A stretch of DNA of 64,000 nt from the NCBI GenBank assembly GCA_951802425.1, contig OX637803.1, forward strand, positions 1,860,001 through 1,924,000, in the 5' to 3' direction. Of this stretch, positions 34,538-47,582 are shown one piece after another. The translations under genes were made by a program, and so were the position numbers. The first letter of the stretch is position 1, and the number at the start of each line of letters is the position of its first letter. Under the pieces are notes generated by a model that was given only the letters and a program-made list of their open reading frames with translations, made no database searches and was not told the DNA's origin. The DNA comes from Clavaria fumosa (Eukaryota > Basidiomycota > Agaricomycetes > Agaricales > Clavariaceae).

Positions 34538-34750
34538 ATGACTCCGAATTCACGTCTGCGTCGGAACGATAAGTCAAGAGTGACTTGTGGCGCAACTTTG
34601 TTTGGGCCTGTGTGCCGCAACACCGCCTCGGAATAACACGCATCAACAGAGAGCGCACGGTCAATCGTCGTTATCGATAAGCCCCGCGGCGTCCGTCTTG
34701 GATTTGCCACTCATCATCGACAAGTCCTATATAGACTCCTGTATCACAGT

Positions 34751-37700
34751 ATGCGCGACACACTCAGCACTGCCCTAGTAAAGCTGAAGTTATCGTCGGG
34801 ACCCCGCTCAATCGCCTTCGTCAGTCTCCAGAATGCTCTCAACCTGTTCAAAGAGGTCGCAGGCAAGACGGGTGTGCCAGGACTTCAGGAAGGCATCAAG
34901 GGCCTCGTCATCCTCCTTGATGCTGTTCAGGTGTGCAATTCATCTTCATCTCATTTAACGTACTGTCACACCGCTCACCCATCCCTCACCCAGAAAACCG
35001 CACAAAATGACGATGACTTGGTTTCACTGGCCCAACGTGTTCAGGACTTGGAGGCCATGCTGAAGAGGGTGTCGAATACCAATAATGGTGTTTTGTCAGA
35101 GGCCATGGTTGATCGTATCAACTGTCTTTCCGAGTAAGTCACCATCCCTGGTGTGTACATTGCTTATCCCGGTTGGAAGATCATGGAAGTCCACGGGTGC
35201 CCGGGCTCAACACATGGTTGCTCGGAACTATGCCATACGTGTCCTCGCCCGTGACCAAAATGCCCTCGAGATTGCAGGCTGCATTTCTGATATCCATTGG
35301 TCTATTGAAAGTTTTCTGGTGAGTATGTATGCCGTACCATTTATACTCACTAAATGAAGCTGTCTGCATGTCAGGTTGAAAGCACATTAGCAATTGAGTT
35401 TGCCCTTGATGTAAGTTTATCAGCAAAAAAATCTGACATATTCCTAAAACCTGACTGTTTAAATGACTAGGAACATGTTGGGTTCACAAGAAATGCTATG
35501 ACTCGAATTGAGGACAAAATTGAGAGAAATCAAGAGGGCATTGAAGTTTGTTTCGTTCTGTTGGCATTCCTTGCCCAGTTTCTGACCTAAATCATGTATC
35601 AGGAAATCAAGATGAAACTTGATGTTTATGGTAGTAGTTTTGTCCGGCTGCAGTACTTTACTGATGCTGACTTGTACAGGTGGTTTGAATCCTCCCTATG
35701 CAATTATGGCCCATTTCCGTCACAAGGGGAAGCTAGTCCCTTGTCTCCCTGGAACCCGTGTTGAGGTTCTTGAAGAAGTATTCCGGTGGATTAGTTATAC
35801 TGAGTGCACCTGGGACCAGGAGTGTGTGCCTGTGTCCTCTCCGGGCCTCAGTAGACCTGTGGGAAGCCCATGCATATTCTGGATCAATGGTTTAGCTGGA
35901 AGTGGGAAGACCACAATTGCATTTACTTGTGCAGAGCATTGTCAGGAGAAAGGTATCCTGGCTGCAAACTTCTTTTGCTCCAGGGACAATGCTGACTGCA
36001 GTAACATCAAACTGGTATTCACTACCATTGCCTATCAGATGGGGAAATTTTGCCCAGAGTTCAAAGTTCTCCTTTCAAGAATTCTTGGGTCGGACCCAGA
36101 CATTGTCTACTCTGATGTCTCCTATCAACTGGAAAAGTTGATCGTGGAGCCATTGATTGCTGTCAGAAACAAATTCCCTCCAAGTGTGGTGGTGATTGAT
36201 GCATTGGATGAGTGCAAAGATGACAATGCCACATCAACCATTTTGGCATCCTTGTCTCGACACATTGACAAGCTGTTCCCATTGCAATTCCTCATCACCA
36301 GTAGACCTATTCATAAAATCACTAGGGGTTTTCAAGATCCTCATCTCAGCAATGCAACCAGACCTTTGATTCTTCATCAGGTTGACTTGGATATTGTTGA
36401 AAGTGATATCCAGAAGTATTTGGAATGGTATCTTGATGAGATCAAGGATCAATATGACCTCCCTTCTCCCTGGCCACCTTCTGCAGATATTGAAACCTTG
36501 ACACATATGTCTTCAGGGCTCTTCATTTTTGCTGCCACTGCAGTAAGGTTCATTGGGATGGCTGATCCAGGTGATCCCATGGCACAATTGGAGGTACTTT
36601 TACAAAAAAACCCTGTTGCTGGCACATCTCCACAGCAGCATCTAGATCAGTTGTATTCTCAAGTGCTCAAAAGCACATTTCCAAATATTTCTGACCAACT
36701 TGCTGCCAAGTTGCGCTTGTTTCTTGGAGCTGTTGCCCTCCTCCAGGACCCTCTCCCAATAGATCAATTGGAGGATATGCTTGACCACAAGATAAACCAC
36801 TATCTTCAGCAATTGCAGTCAATCATGATCATCCCAGCAGACAGAGTTGGAGTTATCCAGTTAATCCACCCATCATTTTTTGACTTTATTGTGGACCACA
36901 AGAGATGCCAGGAAGTGCAGGCACTGCAGTTCAGAGTCAACTCTCAAATGCAACACACCATTCTTGCCAAGAAGTGCTTGACTTTGATGACAAAATTGAA
37001 AAAGGATATATGTGGCATAGGAGATCCTACAAAATTCAACCATGAACTGCCAGGTCTCTCAGAAAAAATATCAAAAAATATCTCATGCAGTCTAGAGTAT
37101 GCATGTAGACATTGGGGATTGCATCTTTGCAGTGGATTGCTTTCAAGTGACCTATGGCAGCTTTTGAAAGATTTCTGCTTGAAGTATTTGGTGAACTGGA
37201 TTGAGGTCTGCAGTCTCCTTGGTTACCTGAAAGATGCAGTTCAGATGTTGGTGGCTGTGCAGAGATGCTTGAAGGTATGTCCATGATTTGAAGCTCTGGG
37301 ATATGTGAAGCTGACAAGTATTTTGCAGATGAATAACTTTAGAGATCCAGTTGTCTCAGCACTGCTTTATGACAGTGAAAGAATGATTCAAGAGTTCTTT
37401 CCAGCACTTAGTGCATCTGCCTTGCAGGTGTATTTCACTGCACTGCCCTTCATGCCAGTGGGCACTGAACTTTACAAGACCCATCATGATAAAATGAATG
37501 GAACAGTATTGGTAGAAGGAGCATTGCAAAAACATTGGAGTGCATGTGTGCAGGTCATGGAGCATTCTGGTGAGGTGACATCAGTGTCATTCTCTCCAGA
37601 TGGCACAAGGATAGTCTCAGGGTCATATGACAAGACTGTGAGAATGTGGGATGCAGTCACTGGTGCCCATTTACAAACACTCAAGGGCCATTCTGATCCT

Positions 37701-39419
37701 ATCACATCAGTGTCATTCTCTCCAGATGGCACAAGGATAGTCTCAGGGTCTGATGACAAGACTGTGAGACTGTGGGATGCAGTCACTGGTGCTCATTTAC
37801 AAACACTCAAGGGCCATTCCTATTCTATCAGATCAGTGTCATTCTCTCCAGATGGCACAAGGATAGTCTCAGGGTCTGATGACAAGACTGTGAGAATGTG
37901 GGATGCAGTCACTGGTGCTCATTTACAAACACTCAAGGGCCATTCCAATGGTATCACATCAGTGTCATTCTCTCCAGATGGCACAAGGATAGTCTCTGGG
38001 TCCTGGGACAAGACTGTGAGACTGTGGGATGCAGCCACTGGTGCTCATTTACAAACACTCAAGGGCCATTCCCATTGGGTCACATCAGTGTCATTCTCTC
38101 CAGATGGCACAAGGATAGTCTCAGGGTCTTTAGACAAGACTGTGAGACTGTGGGATGCAGTCACTGGTGCTCATTTACAAACACTCAAGGGCCATTCTGA
38201 TTCTATCACATCAGTGTCATTCTCTCCAGATGGCACAAGGATAGTCTCAGGGTCTGATGACAAGACTGTGAGAATGTGGGATGCAGTCACTGGTGCTCAT
38301 TTACAAACACTCAAGGGCCATTCTGATTGGGTCAGATCAGTGTCATTCTCTCCAGATGGCACAAGGATAGTCTCAGGGTCTGATGACAAGACTGTGAGAC
38401 TGTGGGATGCAGTCACTGGTGCTCATTTACAAACACTCAAGGGCCATTCTGATTGGGTCAGATCAGTGTCATTCTCTCCAGATGGCACAAGGATAGTCTC
38501 AGGGTCTTCTGACGAGACTGTGAGACTGTGGGATGCAGTCACTGGTGCTCATTTACAAACACTCAAGGGCCATTCTGATTCTATCACATCAGTGTCATTC
38601 TCTCCAGATGGCACAAGGATAGTCTCTGGGTCCTGGGACAAGACTGTGAGACTGTGGGATGCAGCCACTGGTGCTCATTTACAAACACTCAAGGGCCATT
38701 CCCATTGGGTCACATCAGTGTCATTCTCTCCAGATGGCACAAGGATAGTCTCAGGGTCTTTAGACAAGACTGTGAGACTGTGGGATGCAGTCACTGGTGC
38801 TCATTTACAAACACTCAAGGGCCATTCTGATTGGGTCATATCAGTGTCATTCTCTCCAGATGGCACAAGGATAGTCTCAGGGTCTGATGACAAGACTGTG
38901 AGACTGTGGGATGCAGTCACTGGTGCTCATTTACAAACACTCAAGGGCCATTCTGATTGGGTCATATCAGTGTCATTCTCTCCAGATGGCACAAGGATAG
39001 TCTCAGGGTCTTCTGACGAGACTGTGAGACTGTGGGATGCAGTCACTGGTGCTCATTTACAAACACTCAAGGGCCATTCCCATTGGGTCACATCAGTGTC
39101 ATTCTCTCCAGATGGCACAAGGATAGTCTCAGGGTCTAAAGACAAGACTGTGAGACTGTGGGATGCAGTTACCAGCCAATTTCTGAGTGTCCATGTTGAT
39201 GAAAATAATGGACATTCATTGCCACATGTGACAGACAAGGGATGGTTATGCAATCTTTTGAGAAATTGTAGACTCTGCTGGATTCCTGTTACTTATCGCA
39301 AAATCTTAAGCTCTACTGGTGATGCTATAGCAGTTGTGACCTATGATCATCAGCTTGTTGTGATCAAATTGTCTCCCCTGTATTCTTATCTACAAACTTG
39401 TGCAACATTGTCTCAATAA
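34751..39419 (+). CDS. NACHT-WD40 (NWD) NLR protein, 13 WD40 repeats
   Basis: Recent duplicate of the NWD gene at 22595. Eight exons in phase: 34751-34930, 34994-35133, 35180-35318, 35375-35410, 35471-35545, 35603-35630, 35680-37274, 37329-39419 (1427 aa). Walker A GLAGSGKTT is at about 270-278 and Walker B VVVIDALDEC near 370. The NACHT-linker exon differs from the first copy at only about ten residues (for example WHLNVIKDQ against WYLDEIKDQ). The WD40 part has 13 units, with different types and order from the first copy (YSIR, NGIT and DSIT units occur only here). The 378-bp size difference in the last exon is exactly three units. No stop or frameshift. The region 240 bp downstream is broken by a retrotransposon. 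Confidence 0.93.
37555..39180 (+). repeat. 126-bp WD40-coding tandem array, 13 units
   Basis: Same 42-aa unit as the array at 25400. Type order: EVT/Y, DPIT/D, YSIR/D, NGIT/W, HWVT/L, DSIT/D, DWVR/D, DWVR/S, DSIT/W, HWVT/L, DWVI/D, DWVI/S, HWVT/K. The block W, HWVT/L, .., DWVx/D, DWVx/S occurs twice with small changes. Two units with W after GS also carry Ala in place of Val in WDAVTG, marking them as copies of each other. Confidence 0.95.
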
Positions 39420-39661
39420 ATTTGATTGCCCATGTTTTCCCATGGTTGCAATCTTGTGGTTCACTTACCCTCATTCCTTATGCCACAGCTGCATATTTAG
39501 TTGATTCAGCCCTTTGCAAATGGTTGGTAGAGCTTGAATTCTGATGATACTTCAATAAAAGGTAAAACTATTATTCTTCCCTTGATTCTCACCAGATTTA
39601 TTTGGTTGTGATGAAAAACTCATTTGAGAGACTCAGAATATTCTGGGCAGTCATTGACAAA

Positions 39662-40297
39662 TGTCACGGCGACATCACGTGACCCACCAAGGTCGTGGAC
39701 ACATGCCCTGTCACATGATCAGTAAGTCATGAGACTCACATGACTACCACCAACAGTACAGCCCAAATATGTGATGGCACATCAAGCAGGATGCCATCAC
39801 CCTGTCAACAGTCTGACACTTGACATCACCCATCAAGCAACTATCCCTAACACCACCTTGTCCTCTCCTGCACCCCTCCTTTACCACTATCCCATCCCCT
39901 TAACATCCTTATCTCCCTCCCATGCTGGCTTCTCATCCCCTTGCCACCCTTGTTCCCTCTTTTACCACTATCCTGTTCCCTCACTGACCAACACTTCCCT
40001 TCCTGGCACTATTGTGACCCCGTGATTGTTTCTGGGATACCTTCTTGCCCTCCTGACTGTCGCTTCTGTTGGACACTTCGCTCCCATTACCTTGTACTTC
40101 ACTGTCTCTATAGGTATGGACTCAGTATATATATGAGTAGACACAAAGCCTGTATTCTTCAGACTTTGATATTCTCAGACATCGCCTCTTTCTACCTCCA
40201 AAGTTGAGCCCTTGTGTCTGCTATCCACGTGACCTCCACGACCTTGTCGCAACTTCACCATGACCTTTGAGCTCCCAATTTAGGATCGACCATGACA
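39662..40297 (+). repeat. 5' LTR of the chromovirus, 636 bp
   Basis: Starts TGTCACGG and ends CCATGACA. Matches the 3' LTR over its full length; most differences are transitions, many at CpG (for example GTCGTGGACACATG against GTCGCAGACACGTG). Holds the promoter described separately. Confidence 0.93.
40126..40173 (+). promoter_or_regulatory. LTR TATA box and probable RNA start
   Basis: TATATATAT at 40126-40134. About 30 bases downstream lies AGACTTTGATATT (40161-40173), which is the exact complement of the sequence just after the LTR. The usual TATA-to-start distance puts the 5' end of the RNA at or next to 40161. The same arrangement is present in the 3' LTR near 61690-61740. Confidence 0.7.
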
Positions 40298-40298
40298 T

Positions 40299-40311
40299 AA
40301 TATCAAAGTCT
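40299..40311 (+). promoter_or_regulatory. Self-priming primer binding site
   Basis: AATATCAAAGTCT starts one base after the 5' LTR and is perfectly complementary to 40161-40173 in the LTR. No TGG-type tRNA primer site is present. This matches the Tf1/sushi mechanism, in which the 5' end of the RNA folds onto the primer site and is cut to prime minus-strand synthesis. Confidence 0.75.
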
Positions 40312-40944
40312 CAACCTCGTCCCTCATCCCAACTCAGTGTCTGCAACACTCCAACATCGACAACTGACCCCAACCAACTTTGCCCGGCCCTCCTAACGTA
40401 TCTGGAAGCCATGACCTTCACCACTCGCCAAACTGGATTCCCAGTCGCTCAGAGAAAAGAATTTGCCAGTCCCCCAAGGTCTTACCAACCGACAGAAACA
40501 ACATTGCTTCTTCGCTCTTCGCTATATCAATCACTGTACACTGGCACCCACCACACATTGCAACTCCCTGGATGGATGACCTCCGCAGAGTACCATCTAT
40601 CGTTCAGTAGAATGGCAGTTTATCAAACCGTCCTTGGTCCTTGAGAGAGATTTGTGAGCAAAGGCTCTACCCAAGTTACTTCCCTGCAGAGTTTCCCACG
40701 CTACTCACTGCTGCCCTTAATGAAAAAATATTTCGTCAGGCTACCAAAGGCCTGACGATAGAAGACATCGAAAACATCGAGTCCCCACTGAGAATGCCCT
40801 TGCTCATTCCTCCCACATGACCCCCTACCTATGCCGACGCCTCGGTTCAGACCGACACCCCCGAGCCCGAACCCACCCCCAAGCATTTCCTACAAGCACA
40901 CACAGCCAATGTGTGGCTCAACATCGACACCAGCTACCACCCAC
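40312..40944 (+). pseudogene. gag 5' part of the chromovirus
   Basis: Protein-like reading with stops: SLREICEQRLYPSYFPAEFP, LTAALNEKIFRQATKGLT, EDIENIESPLRMPLLIPP, then a Pro/Thr/Glu-rich stretch ending WLNIDTSYHP at the border with the solo LTR. The reading resumes at 42792-42850 (PDSSPGRPSTPESTLV) and 46331-46545. The function would be capsid; the region is too degraded to work. Confidence 0.65.
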
Positions 40945-42786
40945 TGTCAGGACCCATTCATTTTTCCCTTGCCCAAGCTGACTCTACCAACACCTATGAA
41001 CCTCCCAACAACCCTCTACAACCTCGCAAGCTCCTATACATACTTCTGGAACCTGCCATCCTCTTCCAGAAGCCTCCCTGACCTCCCCCACATTCACATG
41101 ACACTCACGACCACCATACCATACTCACGACACCTCTCTTCGCCTCACCTACATGTATACTTTGCCCAGACCCACCACCTCGATGCATGACACGCCATTG
41201 CGCATCTCCTTCAGCCAGCACGTGACTTGCTATGTGGCACCCCTGGCGCTACCACTACCAGTGCTAATACATTACCTGCATTACCAGCATCACCCAGGTC
41301 ACCTGCATCACTACTGTCACCCATGTGACTGCTCCTATGACCTCATGACCTTAACACTCAAATGCGCCACCAATGGTCAGCTGCATATACCCTTCAAAAT
41401 ATGTTCCCCTTCCTCTCCTCAGTCGTCTATAACTATGTTACATATGATCCAAGAATCCCCCTGTAGTTATAGTTATGTATATGATTATTTAACCAGGTCG
41501 CAACCCATGACTGGTCATGCTCGCAACCTTACCTATGCATTCCTAACCCCTCGCGACCTTAGTAGAGCATGCGCCTAGTTACTATACGACTAAACATACC
41601 CCACACTACTATAGTTCTGTCACCTGGCAACCTCTGTACTTTTCCTCTTTCATTATGCTCTTCTGTATGCACATATATAAGTCTCGCATGTACTTCTCAT
41701 ACTGTAGACTTGATATTGATGCACTTTGGTTTAAGCTTGAGGCTATTATGCCCTTTGAGCTTGGAACCACCATGATTGATAGGTCTTGTCTCACTTGGTG
41801 ACCTCGACAATACCAAAGACTACTCTACTTCTTTCTAAATTTGTCCTCTGCACTTGTACAACTCGCATGCTCTAAGTATTTTCTTTACTTTGTCTTGGTA
41901 CTGATTCTTTGAACCCTACAGGTTCTCTCGTCGGTTGGCAAAGTCATGGCCTTCACCGATATACTTCTCGATACTGTCGCAACCACTCATGACCTTCTTG
42001 ACATCACCTGTTTCTCCCTCGTCTATTTCTCTTTCTACACTTCGTTGGTCAACTTCGTGACCTTTTCAGCATTATCTGTTCCTCTCAACTCATCTTTTCC
42101 CTTCTTTACACTTCGTCTACCAACTTTGCGACCTTCCCAGTGACGTCTCCCTTCTCCCTACTTGTCCATTTCTGTTCTTACATCTTTCAGATGTCCCTGC
42201 AACCTTCCAGGACTAGTGAATGGCACAGGTAACCCACAGGTAAATTTGACTGTACCCGTACCCACACCTGACAGTACCCTTACCCATGGGTATGGGTCCA
42301 CTAAACTGCCAGGTATGGGTATGGGTTTGTACTTCTATCTACGCTATGCACAAATACAATGGTGTCCCACCCATCTGCCATCTCCTCCTCATCTCCTTCA
42401 ACTTCAGCCAGTGCTGTGACACCCATAACATCATTGTCCTTCACTAGACCTAACTTACTCCACATACCAATGCAAATCAATGCCCAAGTTGACTGAGCTG
42501 ACAGCCAAATCTGGACATGCAACAATAGGATCCATGCTGACTGGCTACCCGTGTACCCCTATGAAGGGTACGGGTTTTGGAAGGGTCCAGAATCCATTAC
42601 CCGTACCCGCACCTACCCGTACCCATGAAGAAAACCCGTATGGGTACCAATACCCATGCAATTCACTATCCAGGACCGAGTATTCTCAACTGTACTCAAC
42701 AGTTGACTGGTCTTAGTGAGTTTCCAGGATTGGTCACCAACAAGTCAACCTTCAGCATTACTTACAAGATGGGACAGGCCCTAACA
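40945..42786 (+). mobile_element. Solo LTR of a second family, copy A
   Basis: Begins TGTCAGGACC and ends GGCCCTAACA, flanked by the 5-bp duplication CCCAC (40940-40944 and 42787-42791). An internal TATATAAG near 41672 would be its promoter. 1842 bp, of which 463 bp is a hAT MITE plus its duplicated target. Inserted in gag of the chromovirus. Confidence 0.88.
42214..42668. mobile_element. hAT-type MITE, 455 bp, inside solo LTR A
   Basis: Termini TAGTGAATKGCA with an 8-bp target duplication TCCAGGAC (42206-42213 and 42669-42676). The interior is rich in TACCCGTACCC/GGGTATGGGT motifs in both orientations. The empty site is visible in solo LTR C, where the sequence reads straight through (CTTCTGGGACCGAG). 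Confidence 0.9.
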
Positions 42787-42850
42787 CCCACCCTGACTCA
42801 TCTCCTGGGCGCCCATCAACCCCTGAGTCTACCCTAGTGCCTGGCCTCAG

Positions 42851-43366
42851 TGTTAGGGCCTGTCCCGTCTCGTAAGTAATGCCAGAGGTCAACTTGTTGG
42901 TGACCGATCCTGGAAACTTGCTAAGACCAATCAACTGTTGAGTACAGTCAAGAATACTTGGTCCCAGAAGGTCGCAGGGACATCTGAAAGATGTAAGAAT
43001 GGAAATAAACAAGTAGGGGGAAAGGAGACATTGCTGGGAAAGTCGCGAAGTTGGTAGATGAAGTGTAAAGAAGGGAAAAGACAAGTTGAGAGAAATGGAT
43101 AATGCTGAGAAGGTCGCAGAGTCGACCGATGAGGTGTGAAGAAAGAAATAGATGAGGAGGAAGAAACAGATGATGTTGAGGAAGTTGCGGGTAGTCATGA
43201 TGGCATTGAGAGATGTGTTGGTGAAAGCAATGACTTTGCCAACTGACGAGGGAACCTACAGGGTTTGAAGAGTCAGTACCAAGATGAAGGAAGGAAATAC
43301 TTAGAGCACGTGAGTTGTACGAGCATGGAGAATGAGTTTGGAAAGAAGCAAGGTGGTCTTGGTATT
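42851..43366 (-). mobile_element. Truncated second-family LTR, copy B
   Basis: Inverse of the 3' part of the LTR: starts TGTTAGGGCCTGTCCC and matches copy A up to GGTGGTCTTGGTAT, where it is cut by the next LTR copy. The 5' part of copy B is not found on the other side, so a deletion followed or accompanied the second insertion. Confidence 0.8.
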
Positions 43367-46330
43367 TGTTAGGACTTGTCCCATCTCGAAAGTGATGTTG
43401 GAGGTCGACTTGTTGGTGACCGGTCTTGGAAACTCGCTAAGACCAAACAACTGTTGAGCACAGTCAAGAATGCTCAGTCCTGGAGGGTCGTGTAGACATC
43501 TGGGAAGATGTGAGAATGGAAACGAACAAGTAGCAAGACAGGAGACGTCGCTAGGAAGGTCGCGAAATCGGTAGACGAAGTGTAGGATGAAAAGGGACAA
43601 GTGAGGAGACAAGAGATGTCACTGAGAAGGTCGCGAGGTCAACCAACGAAGCGTGAAGAGAGGAATAGACGAGGTGGGAAAATAGGTGACACTGAGAAGG
43701 TTGCAAAGTTGACCGACAAAGCGTAAGAAGGACGAGGTGAAGGAAAGAGATGATGTTTGAAGAGTCATGGGTAGTCGTGACGGTGTTTAAGAAGTATGTC
43801 GATGAAGGCAATGACTTTGCCAACTGACGGGAGAACCTGTAGGGTTCGAAGAAGTCAGTACCGAGACGAAGTAAAGGAAATACTTAGGCGCGCGAGTTGT
43901 ACGAGCACGGAGGACGAAAGCAAAGAGAAGCAGAGTGGTCTTGGTGTTGTCAAGGTCACCAAGTGAGACAAGACCTATCAATCGCGATGGTTCCAAGCTC
44001 AAAGGGCATCAAGGCCTCAAGCTTAAACCAATATCAAGTCTACCGTACTGTATGTACATGCGAGACTTATATATGTGCGTACAGAAGAGTATAACGAAAG
44101 AGGAAAGGTACTGTCAGGACCCATTCATTTTTCCTTTACCCAAGCCGACTCTACCAACATCTACGGCTCTCCCGACGACCCTCTACCACCTCGCGTACCC
44201 CTCTACCCACTTCCGAAACCCGCTATCTCCTTCCGGAAACCTCTCCAACCTCCCCCGCGCTCACACGACACTCGCGACCACCATGCTGTACTCGCGACGC
44301 TTCCTACTACTTCACCCTACACGCATACTTCGCCCGGATCCACCAATCCTACGCGCGACACACTAATACGCGTCTACTTCCACCAGCACGTGACTTGCCG
44401 AGCGGCACCCCCGGCGCTACCACTACCAGCGCCAATACATTACCAGCGTTACCAGCGTTACCCACGTGACTACCCGCCCGTAGGTCACCTGCGTTACTAG
44501 CGTCACCTGCGTCACTAGCGTCACCCACGTGATCGCTCTTATGACCTCGCGACCTTAACACTCAAATGCGCCACCAACAGTCAGCTGTATGTACACTTCA
44601 AATATGCGTCCCTTCTTCTCTTCAGTCATCTATAATTACATTACTTATGATCCGAGAATCCCTCCGTAGTTATAGCGACATATATACTTATTTAACTAGG
44701 TCGCGACCCGTGACAGGTCATCTTCGCGACCTTACCTATGCATACCTAACCCCTCGCGACCTTAGTAGAATACGCGCCCAGTCACTTTACGACTAAACAT
44801 ACCCCGTACTACTATAGTCTTGTCGCCTGGTGACCTCTGTACTTTCCCTTTTTCGTTATACTCTCTGTATGCACGTATATAAGTCTCGCATGTACTTCTC
44901 GTACTGTAGACTTGATATTGACGCACATTGGTTTAAGCTTGAGGCTAGTACGCCCTTTGAGCTTGGAACCTTCGCGATTGATAGGTCTTGTCTCTCTTGG
45001 TGACCACAAGATCGCCAAGACACACTCTACTCTGTTCTAACTCATCCTCTGCACTCCTACAACTTGCGCGATCTAAGTATTCTCTATCATTCGTCTTGGT
45101 ACTGATCTTGGAACCCTACAGGTTCACCCGTCGGTTGGCAAAGTCATCGCCTTCACCGACACATTTCTCAACACTGTTGCGACCACCGTGACCCTTCCAA
45201 CATTGTCTATCTCTTTCACCTCGTCTTTTTCCTTCTCTACGTTTCGTCAGTCGATCTTGCGACCTTCTCAGCATTGTCACTTTCTCCCACCTCGTCTATT
45301 CCTTTCTTCACGCTTCATTGGTCGACTTCGCGACCCTCTCAGCGTCACCCATTTCCCCCCTCCTCGTCAATTACTTCCTTTACGCTTCGTTTACCGACTT
45401 CGCGACCTTCCCAACGACGTCTTCCTCCTCTATACTTGTCTTTCTTCGCTCTTACATCTTCTCAGACGTCTTCGCGACCTTCTGGGACCGAGCATTCTCG
45501 ACTGTGCTCAACAGTTGATTGGTCTTAGTGAGTTTCCAGCATAGGTCACCAACAAGTCGATCTCCGACACTATTATCGAGACGGGACAGGCCCTAACAGG
45601 TACAGAGGTTGCCAAGCGATGAGACTATAGTAGTATGGGGTATGTTTAGTCATATAGTAACTAGGTGCGTGCTCTACTAAGGTCATGAGGGGTTAGGAGT
45701 GCATAGGCAAGGTTGCAAGGATGACCAGTCACGGGTCACAACCTAGTTAAATAAATATGTACATATCTATAACTACTGGGGGATTCTCAGATCATAAGTA
45801 AGGTAGTTATAGACGATTGGGGAGAAGATGGGAAGCATAATTTTAAGTGTACATACAGCTGACTGTTGGTGGCATGTTTGAGCATCAAGGTCGCGAGGTC
45901 ATAAGAGCGGTCACGTGGGTGACGCTAGTGACGCAGGTGATGCAGGTGACTTTGGGCGGGAAGTCACGTGGGTAGCGCCAGTAACAGCCATAATGCTGGT
46001 AACATATTGGAGCTGGTAGTGGTAGCGCTGGGGGTGCCACGCAGCAAGTCATGTGCTGGCTGAAGAAGATGCGCAACAGCGTGTCGCGCATGGAATTGGT
46101 GGGTCCGGGCGGAATATGCGCGTGGGGTGAGGTAGTAGGAGGCATTGCAAGTACAGCATGGTGGTTGCGAGTGTCGTGTGAGCGCAGGGGAGGTTGGAGA
46201 GGCTTCCAGAAGGGGACAGTGGGTTTTGGAAGTGTGTAGAAGGGCTCGCAAGGTGATAGAGGGCTGTCAGGAGGTTTGTAGGTGTCGGTAGAGTTGGCTT
46301 GGGTAGGGGAAAAATGAATGGGTCCTGACA
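43367..46330 (-). mobile_element. Second-family LTR, copy D, split by copy C
   Basis: Minus-strand LTR of about 1.47 kb in two pieces, 43367-44111 and 45604-46330, ending in GGTCCTGACA. The split is at GGTAC and is caused by solo LTR C. No target duplication of its own was found. Confidence 0.85.
44112..45598 (+). mobile_element. Second-family solo LTR, copy C, 1487 bp
   Basis: TGTCAGGACC to GGCCCTAACA, flanked by GGTAC on both sides (44107-44111 and 45599-45603). It is inserted into copy D in the opposite orientation, so it is younger. Contains the same TATA-like ACGTATATAAG near 44875. It lacks the MITE found in copy A. Confidence 0.92.
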
Positions 46331-46545
46331 CTTGGCCTGCTTCAGATATTGGAAGAAGTCTTCAGGACACCTTCGCACAGCCCCACACACTCACCACCTC
46401 CCATGAACCTTGCCCTCCCTGTAGCACTCGATCCCCCATCACCTCAGACTCCCTCTCCCCCTCCTCAGTCTCCTCCATCTCCTTTGCCTCAGATTCCATG
46501 CAACTCCCAGACATTAACAATGAGGTATTCAGATATGATGTCTAG
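46331..46545 (+). pseudogene. gag segment between LTR copy D and the palindrome
   Basis: Pro/Ser-rich reading (PPSPQTPSPPPQSPPSPL) ending TMRYSDMMSS at the palindrome border. It continues across the palindrome in the same frame with RYSIAPFDGNKLAYWTF at 56982, which supports the border and the TCTAG duplication (46541-46545). Confidence 0.7.
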
Positions 46546-47180
46546 CCACCCCCTTCAGCACACCCACCCCCTATCCAAAAGGCCCAGCCGATTTTGACTG
46601 ATGCCCTTTTTATGGGCCCAGCCGATCATCGGCCGAGATATAGCTTTATAGGCTTGGCCGATCAACTTGATATACCAAAATCCTGCCAGGCATACAGGGA
46701 TCCCATGGTAATGATGATACCCTTTCAAAAGGGCTGGCTGACACCCATTTTAGGAACCAGTGTAGAGGGTCTGAAGAACCCTATTCAAACATTTCTCTCA
46801 CTTACATGACAAATTAGATCAAAAAAGCTGGGGATAAAGCATATGCACAAGATTAGGAAGCAAAGATCAGATGTGCTATTTGATAGACATGTAAATTACA
46901 AGGTCATCTGCATCATTTGAGACTCCTTATCATCTGAGACTCCTCCATGACAACTTAACATAGTTGGGTGAGATGAAAACCAATATGCCTTCCAATAGGT
47001 CTTCAAAGGGTAGAAGCAAATGTACCAATCAAATATGCAATGGAGCCATTATAAACTAGAGTGAAATGTGGTTGTCAACTGAGTCAGGATATTCTTTGGA
47101 AAAGGATGGGCCTTAATATCCTTTCTGAAGAGTATTCAAATCCACTTTGAATATGTGTTCTAAAGGAGAATGTATTGTTA

Positions 47181-47582
47181 TTGTTCAAATATTCTTGCAA
47201 TGTAGAAGTTGTGCATGTGAGTCTGTTATCTCACCTTGGGATTATATCATTTTGTGGCTGTGCCCGGGATCCCAGGTGTGACAGTCACACTGTGACCAAC
47301 TCTGCATATTAGTATTGTTCAGATATCCTTGCATTGTAGAAGTTGTGCATGTGAGTCTGTTATCTCACCTTGGGATTATATCATTTTGTGGCTGTGCCCG
47401 GGATCCTGGGTGTGACAGTCACACTGTGACCAACTCTGCATATTAGTATTGCTCAGATATTCTTGCATTGTAGAAGTTGTGCATGTGAGTCTGTTATCTC
47501 ACCTTGGGATTATATCATTTTGTGGCTGTGCCCAGGATCCCGGGTGTGACAGTCACACTGTGACCACAACTCTGGATCTGCA
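47181..47582. repeat. 134-bp tandem repeat, three copies (left arm)
   Basis: Units start at about 47181, 47315 and 47449. Each holds TGTAGAAGTTGTGCATGTGA, CACCTTGGGATTATATC and a perfect dyad GTGTGACAGTCACAC. Mirrored in the right arm at about 55945-56350. Confidence 0.92.
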
